Positions 13,969 through 22,418 of a DNA stretch of 64,000 nucleotides are shown piece by piece (within the stretch, counting starts at the first letter, position 1; each line of letters starts with the position of its first letter). Source of the DNA: Rhizobium esperanzae (GTDB lineage Bacteria > Pseudomonadota > Alphaproteobacteria > Rhizobiales > Rhizobiaceae); assembly GCF_014197615.1 (NCBI RefSeq), contig NZ_JACIFY010000016.1:1-64000 (forward strand), read 5' to 3'. The notes beneath the pieces are model-generated. The model saw only the letters and a program-made list of their open reading frames with translations, had not been told where the DNA came from and made no database searches. Both the position numbers and the translations under genes were made by a program.

Positions 13969-16860
13969 ATGACCGACACAGCCGAAAAGATCGATTATTC
14001 GAAGACCCTCTATTTGCCCGAGACCGATTTCCCGATGCGCGCCGGCCTGCCGCAGAAGGAGCCGGAGCTCGTCAAGCGCTGGCAGGAGATGGGCCTCTAC
14101 AAGAAACTGCGCGCCTCTGCCGCTGGCCGCGAGAAATTCGTCCTTCATGACGGTCCGCCCTATGCCAACGGCAACATCCATATCGGCCACGCGCTGAACA
14201 AGATCCTCAAGGACGTCATCAACCGCTCGTTCCAGATGCGCGGTTACGACGCCAATTACGTGCCCGGCTGGGATTGCCACGGACTTCCGATCGAATGGAA
14301 GATCGAGGAGAAGTACCGCGAGAAGGGCAAGAACAAGGACGAGGTTCCGGTCAACGAGTTCCGCAGGGAATGCCGTGAATTCGCCACCGGCTGGATCAAG
14401 GTCCAGGCCGAAGAGTTCAAGCGTCTCGGCATCGAAGGCGACTTCGACAATCCCTATACGACGATGAATTTCCATGCGGAATCGCGCATCGCCGGCGAAC
14501 TCCTGAAGATCGCCGCCAGCGGCCAGCTCTATCGCGGCTCCAAGCCGATCATGTGGTCGGTCGTCGAGCGCACGGCGCTGGCCGAAGCCGAAGTCGAGTA
14601 CCAGGATTACGAGAGCGATACGATCTGGGTGAAATTCCCGGTCGTCGAAGGTCCGTCCGCGCTCAAGGATGCCTTCGTGGTGATCTGGACGACGACGCCC
14701 TGGACGATCCCCGGCAACCGCGCGATCTCCTTTTCCGCACGTGTCTCCTACGGGCTCTACGAGGTGACGGCGGCCGAGAATGATTTCGGTCCGCGTCCCG
14801 GCGAAAGGCTGATCTTTGCCGACAAGCTGGCCGAGGAATCCTTCGCCAAGGCCAAGCTGCAGTACAAGCGTTTGAGCGATGTCTCTAAGGCGGACTTCGC
14901 GGCGATGGTCTGCGCCCATCCCTTCAAGGGCCTCGATGGCGGCTATGAATTCGCCGTGCCGCTGCTCGATGGCGACCACGTCACCGACGACGCCGGCACC
15001 GGCTTCGTGCACACCGCTCCGAGCCATGGCCGCGAAGACTTCGATGCCTGGATGTCGGCCGTCCGCACGCTGGAGGCGCGCGGCATCGAGACCAAGATCC
15101 CGTTCCCGGTCGATGACGGCGGCTTCTACACCTCCGACGCCCCCGGCTTCGAGGGCGCCCGCGTCATCGACGATAACGGCAAGAAGGGCGATGCCAACGA
15201 CCGCGTCATCAAGGAACTGATCGCCCGCGGCGCGCTCTTTGCCCGCGGCCGGCTGAAGCATCAATACCCGCATTCCTGGCGCTCGAAGAAGCCGGTCATC
15301 TTCCGCAACACGCCGCAATGGTTCGTCTATATGGACAAGACCCTTGCCGACGGCACGACGCTGCGTTCGCGCGCTCTGGGAGCGATCGACGACACGCGCT
15401 TCGTGCCCGCCGCCGGCCAGAACCGGTTGCGCGCCATGATCGAGGGCCGCCCCGACTGGGTTCTTTCCCGTCAACGAGCATGGGGCGTGCCGATCGCCGT
15501 CTTTGCCGACGATGAGGGCGAGGTCCTGGTCGATGACGCCGTCAATGCCCGCATCCTCGAAGCCTTCGAACATGAGGGCGCCGACGCCTGGTTTGCCGAA
15601 GGCGCCAAGGAACGTTTCCTCGGCAATGACCACGACCATTCCCGCTGGAAGCAGGTCATGGATATCCTCGATGTCTGGTTCGACTCTGGCTCGACGCACA
15701 CCTTCACGCTCGAAGACCGCCCCGACCTGAAGTGGCCGGCCGATCTCTATCTCGAAGGCTCCGACCAGCATCGCGGCTGGTTCCATTCCTCGCTCCTGGA
15801 ATCGGCTGCCACCCGCGGCCGTGCGCCTTACAACGCCGTCCTCACCCATGGTTTCACCATGGACGAGAAGGGCGAGAAGATGTCGAAGTCGAAGGGCAAC
15901 GTCACCGCACCGCAGGAAGTGATGAAGGATGCCGGCGCCGATATCCTGCGCCTCTGGGTGATGACCTCGGACTATGCCGATGACCTGCGCGTCGGCAAGA
16001 CGATCATCCAGACCAATGTCGACGCCTATCGGAAGCTCCGCAACACCATCCGCTGGATGCTCGGCACGCTCGCCCATGACAAGGGCGAGGAGATCGCGCT
16101 TGCCGACCTGCCGGAGCTTGAGCAGCTGATGCTGCACCGGCTGGCCGAACTCGACGAGCTGGTGCGCGAGAATTACGACAGCTTCGATTTCAAGAAGATC
16201 GCCCGCGCATTGATCGATTTCGCCAATGTCGAGCTTTCGGCCTTCTATTTCGATATCCGCAAGGATGCGCTCTATTGCGACGCGCCGTCGAGCCTGCGCC
16301 GGCGCGCCAGCCTGCACGTCATCCGCCAGATCTTCGATTGCATGGTGACCTGGCTCGCGCCGATGCTGCCCTTCACCACCGAGGAGGCCTGGCTGTCGCG
16401 CAACCCGTCCGCCGTTTCCGTGCATCTGGAGCAGTTTGCCCCTGTCGCCAGGGAATGGCGCAACGACGCCCTGGCGGAAAAGTGGAAGAAGATCCGCGCC
16501 GTCCGCTCGGTTGTGACAGGCGCCCTGGAAATCGAGCGCAAGGACAAGCGCATCGGCTCCTCGCTGGAGGCGGCTCCCGTCGTCCACATCGCCGATGCGG
16601 AGCTGATGAAGGCGCTGGAAGGTCAGGACTTCACCGAAGTCTGCATCACCTCGGCAATCGAGATCGAGGCAGGTGTTGGCCCGGCGGATGCTTTCCGCCT
16701 TGCCGAGGTACCCGAGGTCAGCGTCGTGCCGAAGCTTGCAGAGGGTGAGAAATGCGCCCGCTCCTGGCGCATCACCCGGGATGTCGGCTCCGATCCGGAC
16801 TATCCCGATGTCTCCAAGCGTGACGCTGCCGCCTTGCGCGAACTCGGCATCGGCGCTTGA
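13969..16860 (+). CDS. ileS: Isoleucyl-tRNA synthetase
   Basis: A 963-residue class I aminoacyl-tRNA synthetase. The HIGH motif is in PPYANGNIHIGH near residue 71, the CP1 editing domain has VIWTTTPWTIPGNRAI, the WxxS region is DVWFDSGSTHTFTLEDRP, and KMSKS is in GEKMSKSKGN near residue 637. The anticodon-binding domain fills the C-terminus. The C-terminal zinc ribbon expected for bacterial-type IleS is degenerate: KCARSWRITRDVG keeps one Cys of the first CxxC, and no second CxxC follows. The start ATG is chosen to give the family N-terminus; an upstream extension in frame is not conserved-looking. Confidence 0.97.
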   Translation: MTDTAEKIDYSKTLYLPETDFPMRAGLPQKEPELVKRWQEMGLYKKLRASAAGREKFVLHDGPPYANGNIHIGHALNKILKDVINRSFQMRGYDANYVPGWDCHGLPIEWKIEEKYREKGKNKDEVPVNEFRRECREFATGWIKVQAEEFKRLGIEGDFDNPYTTMNFHAESRIAGELLKIAASGQLYRGSKPIMWSVVERTALAEAEVEYQDYESDTIWVKFPVVEGPSALKDAFVVIWTTTPWTIPGNRAISFSARVSYGLYEVTAAENDFGPRPGERLIFADKLAEESFAKAKLQYKRLSDVSKADFAAMVCAHPFKGLDGGYEFAVPLLDGDHVTDDAGTGFVHTAPSHGREDFDAWMSAVRTLEARGIETKIPFPVDDGGFYTSDAPGFEGARVIDDNGKKGDANDRVIKELIARGALFARGRLKHQYPHSWRSKKPVIFRNTPQWFVYMDKTLADGTTLRSRALGAIDDTRFVPAAGQNRLRAMIEGRPDWVLSRQRAWGVPIAVFADDEGEVLVDDAVNARILEAFEHEGADAWFAEGAKERFLGNDHDHSRWKQVMDILDVWFDSGSTHTFTLEDRPDLKWPADLYLEGSDQHRGWFHSSLLESAATRGRAPYNAVLTHGFTMDEKGEKMSKSKGNVTAPQEVMKDAGADILRLWVMTSDYADDLRVGKTIIQTNVDAYRKLRNTIRWMLGTLAHDKGEEIALADLPELEQLMLHRLAELDELVRENYDSFDFKKIARALIDFANVELSAFYFDIRKDALYCDAPSSLRRRASLHVIRQIFDCMVTWLAPMLPFTTEEAWLSRNPSAVSVHLEQFAPVAREWRNDALAEKWKKIRAVRSVVTGALEIERKDKRIGSSLEAAPVVHIADAELMKALEGQDFTEVCITSAIEIEAGVGPADAFRLAEVPEVSVVPKLAEGEKCARSWRITRDVGSDPDYPDVSKRDAAALRELGIGA

Positions 16861-16991
16861 AGATATTTGCCGGGTGAATTGCGTTTTCGCGGTTCATCCG
16901 GTAAAAGCTGCCTGAAAATGGCCGGATTTTTGCGTCAGGGGGACGGTTGTCCGGTTGGGCAACGATTGCACCGGTGGCTGGAAGGGTTTTC

Positions 16992-17621
16992 ATGTTCGCA
17001 ACGCATTGGTTCCGTATGGGCGCCTGCCTGTCTGTCGTCATGGCGGGATGCTCCCTGGTCTCCAGCTGCGCCAGCAGCCCGACCTACGGCACCGACAAAA
17101 CAGCCATGGAGCAATTGACCGACGACCTCGGTCAGTCCGTGTCGTTGACCGGGCCGGACCCGAAGAATAAGGGCGTCAAATACACGCCGCGCCCGACGCT
17201 GGTGCTGCCGGCCGCCGAGCAGAAGGAAACCCTCGTTGCGCCGCAGCAGACGGTCGCCAACAAGGACAATCCGCAGTGGATCGAATCGCCGGAGGAAACC
17301 CGCGCCCGCCTCGTCGGGGAAGCCGATGCGAACTCGGACAATCCGAATTACCGCTCGCCGCTCGCCAGCTCCGCCATCGAAGGCGGCCGCCGCACGACCG
17401 AAGCCCAGACCAAGGCCTATCGCGAAGCCCGCGCCCTGCAGAAGGGCTCCTATGTCGATCAGCGCCGCTACATATCCGATCCGCCGCCCGGCTACCGCAC
17501 GGTCGACGATCCGGCCAAGCTCGACGATGTCGGCGAGCCCGAGCTCAAGAAGCAGAAGAAGCGCAAGAAGGACGCTGCGATCGCCAATAGCGGCAAGCAG
17601 TGGTGGAACCTGCTGCAGTAG
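16992..17621 (+). CDS. Putative lipoprotein
   Basis: A 209-residue probable outer-membrane or periplasmic lipoprotein. The N-terminus has a hydrophobic signal (MGACLSVVMAGCSLVSSC) with a lipobox-like MAGC; a second Cys lies 7 residues later. The mature part is polar and proline-rich (YTPRPTLVLP, ISDPPPGYRTVDDP) and ends in a Lys-rich stretch and QWWNLLQ. The TPRPTLVLP region resembles DUF3035-type alphaproteobacterial lipoproteins found near ileS, but I cannot confirm the family. GAAGGG precedes ATG 16992. Function is unknown. Confidence 0.75.
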   Translation: MFATHWFRMGACLSVVMAGCSLVSSCASSPTYGTDKTAMEQLTDDLGQSVSLTGPDPKNKGVKYTPRPTLVLPAAEQKETLVAPQQTVANKDNPQWIESPEETRARLVGEADANSDNPNYRSPLASSAIEGGRRTTEAQTKAYREARALQKGSYVDQRRYISDPPPGYRTVDDPAKLDDVGEPELKKQKKRKKDAAIANSGKQWWNLLQ

Positions 17622-17635
17622 CAGCTTTTCTCTGC

Positions 17636-17825
17636 GTTTAGACGCCGTCCCGGGAGACCGGCGAAGGCAGCCCCTCATCCGGCTGCCGCCACCTTCTCCC
17701 CGTAAACGGGGCGAAGGGACCACTCCGCAAGCTCTCCGTTCCCCGGCAGGCCTCTCGCAGTGCACGGTTAGGGTGAGGGGCAGCTATTCGCGCGAAAGCG
17801 GAAGATGATGCCGGGCACCTGAGAA
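17636..17825. repeat. Palindromic CTCCCC-type intergenic repeat
   Basis: Between the convergent lipoprotein and tadA genes lies a sequence with CTTCTCCCCGTAAACGGGG-type hairpins and a GTGAGGGGCAGC end. Similar pieces occur near 51.6, 56.1-56.3 and 59.1 kb. It looks like one member of a dispersed rhizobial intergenic repeat and may also terminate both genes. Confidence 0.5.
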
Positions 17826-18299
17826 TTACGGCGCCTCTCGCCTCTGCGAAAAGAAGCCCCGCAAGATCTCGGCTGACTCGACCTCGTTGAAGCCGGAATA
17901 GACCTCCGGCGCGTGGTGGCAGGTCGGCTGCGCATAGAACCGCACGCCATTGTCGACGCCGCCGCCCTTCGGGTCCTCGGCGCCGTAATAAAGCCTGCGG
18001 ATGCGCGCAAACGAGATGGCCGCCGCGCACATGGTGCAAGGCTCGAGCGTGACGTAGAGATCGGCGCCGGCCAGGCGCTCCTGTCCGAGCGCTTCGCAGG
18101 CGAGCCGGATTGCGGCGATTTCGGCGTGGGCGGTCACGTCATTGAGCTCGCGCGTGCGGTTTCCCGAGCTGGAAATGGCAATATCGTCGATGACGACGAC
18201 GGCGCCGATCGGCACCTCGCCGCGTTCTCCGGCAGCCCGCGCCTCTTCGAGCGCCATCTCCATGAAACGATTTGTCTTCACGATCGCACGAATTTCCAC
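17826..18299 (-). CDS. tadA: tRNA-specific adenosine deaminase
   Basis: A 157-residue zinc deaminase that converts A34 to inosine in tRNA-Arg(ACG). The zinc/catalytic motif HAEIAAI (His ligand and catalytic Glu) and the two-Cys motif PCTMCAAAI are intact, with NDVTAHAEI just before. The C-terminus around RRLYYGAEDPKGGGVDN is typical of TadA. The start is uncertain: the GTG at 18299 gives the longest frame, while ATG 18263 (MEMALEEARAAGERGEVP) would still hold the whole fold. It is divergent from the pseudouridine synthase at 18354. Confidence 0.93.
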   Translation of the reverse strand: MEIRAIVKTNRFMEMALEEARAAGERGEVPIGAVVVIDDIAISSSGNRTRELNDVTAHAEIAAIRLACEALGQERLAGADLYVTLEPCTMCAAAISFARIRRLYYGAEDPKGGGVDNGVRFYAQPTCHHAPEVYSGFNEVESAEILRGFFSQRREAP

Positions 18300-18353
18300 T
18301 TAACCGCAGATGCGTGACCTGATAGACAGGCCCAAAAGGCAGGCAAACAACAA

Positions 18354-20384
18354 ATGACACCCAAAGACAAGCCAAAACGCCCGGGCGCAAAGCCGTTTTC
18401 ACGGGACACCGAGCCGAAGACCGGCGCCAAGTCGGGCAGCGGCAAGCCGGCAAAGGCTGCGATCGCCGCCGAGACCGACGGCGACGCGAAGGCAGAACGC
18501 ATTTCCAAGGTGATGGCGCGCGCCGGCGTTGCCTCCCGCCGCGACATCGAACGCATGATCATGGAAGGCCGTGTGACGCTGAACGGCAGGGCTCTCGACA
18601 CGCCTGTTGTCAACGTCACGCTGGCCGATCGCATTGAGGTCGACGGCGTACCGATCCGCGGCATCGAGCGCACCAGGCTGTGGCTTTATCACAAGCCGGC
18701 GGGCCTGGTGACCACCAATGCCGATCCGGAAGGCCGCGCGACCGTCTTCGACAACCTGCCGGAAGAACTGCCGCGCGTCATGTCGATCGGGCGCCTCGAT
18801 ATCAACACCGAAGGCCTGCTGCTGCTCACCAATGACGGCGGTCTTGCCCGCGCGCTCGAGCTGCCCGCGACCGGCTGGCTGCGCCGCTACCGTGTCCGCG
18901 CCCATGGCGAGATCGATCAGGAGGCGCTCGACAAGCTGAAGGACGGCATCGCCGTCGACGGCGTGCTCTATGGCTCGATCGAAGCGACGCTCGACCGCAC
19001 GCAAGGCTCGAACGTCTGGATCACCATGGGCCTTCGCGAAGGCAAGAACCGCGAAATCAAGAACGTGCTCGGCGCGCTCGGCCTCGACGTCAACCGTCTG
19101 ATCCGCATTTCCTATGGCCCGTTCCAGCTCGGCGATTTGCCCGAAAGCCAAGTCATCGAAGTGCGCGGCCGCACGCTGCGCGACCAGCTTGGCCCGCGTC
19201 TGATCGAGGAAGCCAAGGCTAATTTCGACGCGCCGATCTATAACGCCCCGGCCGTTGCCGCCGAGGAAGAGGCTGAAGCCGCAGTGCCGGAAAAGCGCGA
19301 ACAGCGTCCGCGCCGCGGCGAGGACAAGCGTGAACGGGCGCTGAGCCGCCTCGACACCAAGCGTGACGACCGCCACGGCGGCGGGCGCAGAGATGACGAT
19401 CGCCGCGAGGGCGGCCGCAGGGACGACGACAAGCCGAAGCGTCCCCAGCCGCTCGGCCAGCGCCGCAGCGCCAATGTCTGGATGGCGCCCGGCGCCCGGC
19501 CGCTCGGCGAAAAGGCTGCGGCCAAAGCCGCCAAGAATGCGCAGACCGCGCGCCGTCGCGGCGAGCAGGCGCCGGCAAAGAACAATGCGTACGATCGCAT
19601 CGAGGATCGCCCGCGCACGCCGATCAACCGTGTGCGCGAGGAGGATGGCGAATGGATCCGCTCGAGCGAAGAGCCCCGTCGCAAGGATGAGGGCGAAGGC
19701 GCTGGCCGCAAGCGCTCGTTCGGGGATCGCCCGGCCCGCGAAGACCGCGGTTTTGGCGACCGCCCGGCGCGCGGCGAGCGCCGTCCCCGCGAAGGCGGGG
19801 ATGAACGCCCGCGTGCCAGAAGCTCTGCCGGCGAAGGCCGTTCGGAGCGTCCGCGCGGCGAGCGACCTTTCGGTGATCGTCCCTCACGCGGCGATCGCCC
19901 CTTCGGCGACAAGCCGCGCGGTGACCGCAAGCCGCGTGGCGATGGTGACGAGCGTCCCCGTGCCGCCAGAGCCGCCACCGGTGAGGCTCGCTCGGAGCGC
20001 CCGCGCGGCGACCGGCCTTTCGGCGATCGTCCTTCCCGCGGCGATCGGCCGTTCGGCGACAAGCCGCGTGGCGATCGCAGACCGCGTGAGGATGGTGATG
20101 AGCGTCCGCGCGCAGCCAGGAGCTTTGCCGGCGAGGGCCGTTCCGAACGTCCGCGCGGTGAAAGATCGTTCGGCGACAAGCCTTCCGGTGACAAGCCTCG
20201 TGGTAAGGGTTTTGCCGGCAAGCCCGGTGGGCCGAAGAATTTTTCCGGTAAGCCAAAGGGCGCCAAGCCGGGCGGTAACAGGCCGGGCGGTGACCGGCCG
20301 GGCGGCGACAGGCCTGCGGGCGGTCCGTCCAGAGGTGGTGGAAAAGGAAAGGGAATGACGCGCGGTGCGGATCGTCGGCGGTGA
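18354..20384 (+). CDS. rluB: RluB-type pseudouridine synthase with long repetitive tail
   Basis: A 676-residue protein. Residues 44-100 are an S4 RNA-binding domain (ISKVMARAGVASRRDIERMI). Residues 105-285 are an RsuA/RluB pseudouridine synthase domain with the catalytic Asp in SIGRLDINTEGLLLLTNDG and the late motif EGKNREIKNVLGALGLDVNR. It should modify 23S rRNA. From about residue 300 the protein is a highly charged Arg/Gly/Asp/Pro-rich tail. Around residues 483-618 a 49-50 residue unit containing ERPFGDRPSRGDRPFGDKP is repeated about 2.5 times, visible as a tandem DNA repeat. Canonical RluB is about 290 residues. The tail may bind RNA, like RGG-rich regions. The rsmD start overlaps its last 20 bases. 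Confidence 0.9.
   Translation: MTPKDKPKRPGAKPFSRDTEPKTGAKSGSGKPAKAAIAAETDGDAKAERISKVMARAGVASRRDIERMIMEGRVTLNGRALDTPVVNVTLADRIEVDGVPIRGIERTRLWLYHKPAGLVTTNADPEGRATVFDNLPEELPRVMSIGRLDINTEGLLLLTNDGGLARALELPATGWLRRYRVRAHGEIDQEALDKLKDGIAVDGVLYGSIEATLDRTQGSNVWITMGLREGKNREIKNVLGALGLDVNRLIRISYGPFQLGDLPESQVIEVRGRTLRDQLGPRLIEEAKANFDAPIYNAPAVAAEEEAEAAVPEKREQRPRRGEDKRERALSRLDTKRDDRHGGGRRDDDRREGGRRDDDKPKRPQPLGQRRSANVWMAPGARPLGEKAAAKAAKNAQTARRRGEQAPAKNNAYDRIEDRPRTPINRVREEDGEWIRSSEEPRRKDEGEGAGRKRSFGDRPAREDRGFGDRPARGERRPREGGDERPRARSSAGEGRSERPRGERPFGDRPSRGDRPFGDKPRGDRKPRGDGDERPRAARAATGEARSERPRGDRPFGDRPSRGDRPFGDKPRGDRRPREDGDERPRAARSFAGEGRSERPRGERSFGDKPSGDKPRGKGFAGKPGGPKNFSGKPKGAKPGGNRPGGDRPGGDRPAGGPSRGGGKGKGMTRGADRRR
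19800..20208 (+). repeat. Tandem 147/150-base coding repeat in rluB tail
   Basis: Units begin at about 19800, 19947 and 20097. The first two are 147 and 150 bases and the third is partial. They encode Arg/Gly/Asp-rich blocks starting DERPRA and containing GDRPFGDKPRGDR. The repeat preserves the reading frame. Confidence 0.8.
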
Positions 20385-20925
20385 GTTTCGCGGACGGCCT
20401 CTCGCCGTGCCAAAATCCAACGAGATCCGGCCGACTGCCGACCGGACGCGCGAGAGCCTGTTCAATATATTGAGCCATGCCTATCCGGAATGCGTCGACG
20501 GCACCCGGATCCTCGACCTTTTTGCCGGAACCGGCGCCGTCGGCCTCGAAGCCGTGTCGCGCGGCTGTCGCCATGCGCTCTTCGTCGAAAACAGTGTCGA
20601 GGGCAGGGCGCTGCTCTGGGAGAATATCGATGCGCTCGGCCTGCACGGCCGCACGCGCATCCTGCGCCGGGATGCCACCGATCTCGGCAGCGTCGGCAAT
20701 CTCGAACCCTTCGACGTGCTGTTTGCCGACCCGCCCTATGGCAAGGGCCTCGGCGAAAAGGCGATGGCGGCGGCCGCCATGGGCGGCTGGCTGCGGCCGG
20801 GCGCGATCGCGGTGCTCGAAGAACGCGGCGATATTGTCGTTTCCGTGCATCCTTCCTATGTCTTCCTCGAAAACCGCATCTTTGGCGATACGAGGGTGCA
20901 TTTCTTCCGGTATCAGCCGCAATAA
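20365..20925 (+). CDS. rsmD: 16S rRNA (guanine(966)-N2)-methyltransferase
   Basis: A 186-residue SAM-dependent methyltransferase of the RsmD family. The N-terminus MRIVGGEFRGRPLAVP is diagnostic, the SAM motif is RILDLFAGTGAVGLEAVSRG, and the catalytic DPPY is in LFADPPYGKGLG. It methylates N2 of G966 in 16S rRNA. The start is a GTG at 20365 that overlaps the end of the pseudouridine synthase gene by 20 bases, so the two rRNA modification genes are probably translated in a coupled way. Confidence 0.95.
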   Translation: MRIVGGEFRGRPLAVPKSNEIRPTADRTRESLFNILSHAYPECVDGTRILDLFAGTGAVGLEAVSRGCRHALFVENSVEGRALLWENIDALGLHGRTRILRRDATDLGSVGNLEPFDVLFADPPYGKGLGEKAMAAAAMGGWLRPGAIAVLEERGDIVVSVHPSYVFLENRIFGDTRVHFFRYQPQ

Positions 20926-20938
20926 GCGGGGGCGGGGC

Positions 20939-21820
20939 GTGCAGCAGGCAGAGATCATCAGCCCGAAACTGCCTGCGATCAGCGATCTTCCAACGGTCGC
21001 TGTTGCTTTCGGCGGCGGCGGCGCGCGCGGGCTTGCCCATATCCATGTCATCGAGACGCTCGACGAACTCGGTATCCGGCCGGTGGCGGTATCCGGCTCG
21101 TCGATGGGGGCGATCATGGGGGCTGGCATGGCCGCCGGCATGTCCGGCGCCGAAATCCGTGAACATGCGCTGGCGACCGTCGGCAACAAGACGGCCGTCG
21201 TCAGCCGCATCTGGGGCCTGAGACCGACGACGGTGCGCGATGCGGTGGCAAAGGGCATCCGCATCGGCCAGTTCAATCTGGAGCGGATCCTCAAGGCCTT
21301 CCTGCCCTCCGAACTGCCGGCCCGCTTCGAGGATCTGCTGGTGCCGATGAAGGTGATCACCACGGATTATTACGGGCAAAGCGAAGTCATCATCGAAGAG
21401 GGGGAGCTGTTTCCGGCACTGGCCGCCTCTTCCGCCATCCCCGCCGTCTTCATGCCGGTGCGCCTGCGCGGCCGGGTGATGATCGACGGCGGCATCAGCA
21501 ATCCGGTGCCCTACGAACCACTGATGGATCTTGCCGACATCGTCGTCGGCATCGATGTCGTCGGCGCGCCCGAGGGTGACGGCACCCATATTCCGAACCG
21601 CATGGAAAGCATCTTCGGTTCCGGCCAGCTGATGATGCAGACGGCGATCACGCTGAAACTGAAGCTGCGCCCGCCGCACATCTTCCTGCGCCCGGCGGTC
21701 GGGCGCACCGGCGTCATGGACTTCCTCAAGGCCCGCGACGTGCTGGCCATGTCGGTCGGCGTCAAGGACGAGTTGAAATTCGCCCTCGACCGCGAGATCG
21801 AAGCGCGGTTAAAGCGCTAA
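20939..21820 (+). CDS. Patatin-like phospholipase (RssA-like)
   Basis: A 293-residue patatin-family acyl hydrolase. The oxyanion-hole motif GGGGARGLAHIHV is near residue 26, the nucleophile elbow GSSMG is in VSGSSMGAIMGAG, and the catalytic Asp is in DGGISNPVP, so the Ser-Asp dyad is complete. No signal peptide is seen; it is likely cytoplasmic or membrane-peripheral. The GTG at 20939, 14 bases after the rsmD stop, is the most likely start because a longer frame runs back through rsmD. Its last codons and stop (CGC TAA) coincide with the edge of a palindromic repeat. Substrate is unknown. Confidence 0.88.
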   Translation: MQQAEIISPKLPAISDLPTVAVAFGGGGARGLAHIHVIETLDELGIRPVAVSGSSMGAIMGAGMAAGMSGAEIREHALATVGNKTAVVSRIWGLRPTTVRDAVAKGIRIGQFNLERILKAFLPSELPARFEDLLVPMKVITTDYYGQSEVIIEEGELFPALAASSAIPAVFMPVRLRGRVMIDGGISNPVPYEPLMDLADIVVGIDVVGAPEGDGTHIPNRMESIFGSGQLMMQTAITLKLKLRPPHIFLRPAVGRTGVMDFLKARDVLAMSVGVKDELKFALDREIEARLKR

Positions 21821-21821
21821 A

Positions 21822-21888
21822 GCAATTCCAGGAAAAGTGCGAAGCGGTTTTCCCAGGCAAAGCGCAAAGCGCCTTTGCCGGGAATTGC
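21822..21888. repeat. Palindromic repeat, GCAATTCC/GGAATTGC family
   Basis: The outer arms GCAATTCC (21822-21829) and GGAATTGC (21881-21888) enclose a second imperfect palindrome around GGCAAAGCGC. The left edge reads GCGCTAAAGCAATTCCAG, nearly identical to the element at 26185. It starts at the stop codon of the patatin gene. Confidence 0.75.
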
Positions 21889-21900
21889 GTAAAACAAAAA

Positions 21901-21948
21901 GTTAGAGTGGTTCAGCGCTTCCGTGAAACCTGAACCGCTCTATCTAAC
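21901..21948. terminator. Stem-loop between convergent patatin and EVE genes
   Basis: GTTAGAGTGGTTCAG pairs with CTGAACCGCTCTATCTAAC around a short loop, with one or two irregularities. It overlaps the last codons of the leftward EVE gene and belongs to the same repeat cluster as 21822-21888. It probably ends transcription in one or both directions. Confidence 0.5.
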
Positions 21949-22415
21949 GAACCTTGCAAGGGAAGCGCTGCACGCGCCCGGGCGGCATGCATGAGCGGTT
22001 CAGCAAACATCGCTTCGGCGATGAGCTCGGCATCGTCATTGTCGATTTCGAAGAGACCAAAGCGCAGTCGATAGCCCCAGCCTGCTCGATCGCTCGTGAA
22101 GGAGAGCCGGCCGAGCAGCGGCCGGATCGGTGTTTCCACGGCCTGCCACCAGGCGACATCCCGCCTCCAGGGGCGGAAGCCGGGCTGAACCTCCACCTGA
22201 TATGCCGCCGTTTCCTCGACCACGCCCATAGCCGTGAACGCCTGCAGGCGATCCTTGCCGCCAAAGGTTTCGGTCGGCGAATAATAGATCACGCGGTCGC
22301 CGGGCGCGCTCCGCTTCAGCGGAGCGGCCTTGCCGTGACAGACCTGCATAAACCCGGCTTCGCGCCCGATGCGGACATGGTTGGCGGATGCGACGGCGAT
22401 CCAGCTGCGGGACAT
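21912..22415 (-). CDS. EVE domain protein
   Basis: A 167-residue EVE (PUA-like) protein. It starts SRSWIAVASANHVRIGREAGFMQVCHG and has the fold's conserved GDRVIYYSPTETFGG and FRPWRRDVAWW segments. EVE domains bind modified bases in DNA or RNA, and stand-alone members have unknown roles. The C-terminal 12 residues (DRAVQVSRKR region) are encoded inside a palindromic repeat, so the native end may have been altered. It begins 3 bases after the stop of the VOC gene on the same strand and is probably co-transcribed with it. Confidence 0.87.
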   Translation of the reverse strand: MSRSWIAVASANHVRIGREAGFMQVCHGKAAPLKRSAPGDRVIYYSPTETFGGKDRLQAFTAMGVVEETAAYQVEVQPGFRPWRRDVAWWQAVETPIRPLLGRLSFTSDRAGWGYRLRFGLFEIDNDDAELIAEAMFAEPLMHAARARAALPLQGSLDRAVQVSRKR

Positions 22416-22418
22416 AGG

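Noticed and set aside
13891..16587. 898-residue open frame opposite ileS
   Set aside because: It lies wholly antisense to ileS and its composition mirrors the GC-rich codon bias. No family motif is present.
19800..20208. Possible CRISPR-like array from regular repeats
   Set aside because: The repeats are contiguous, in frame and coding; there are no unique spacers and no cas genes.
19624..21363. 579-residue frame spanning the rluB tail, rsmD and patatin on the opposite strand
   Set aside because: It crosses three well-supported genes and its Arg/Ala-rich sequence comes from the tandem repeat.
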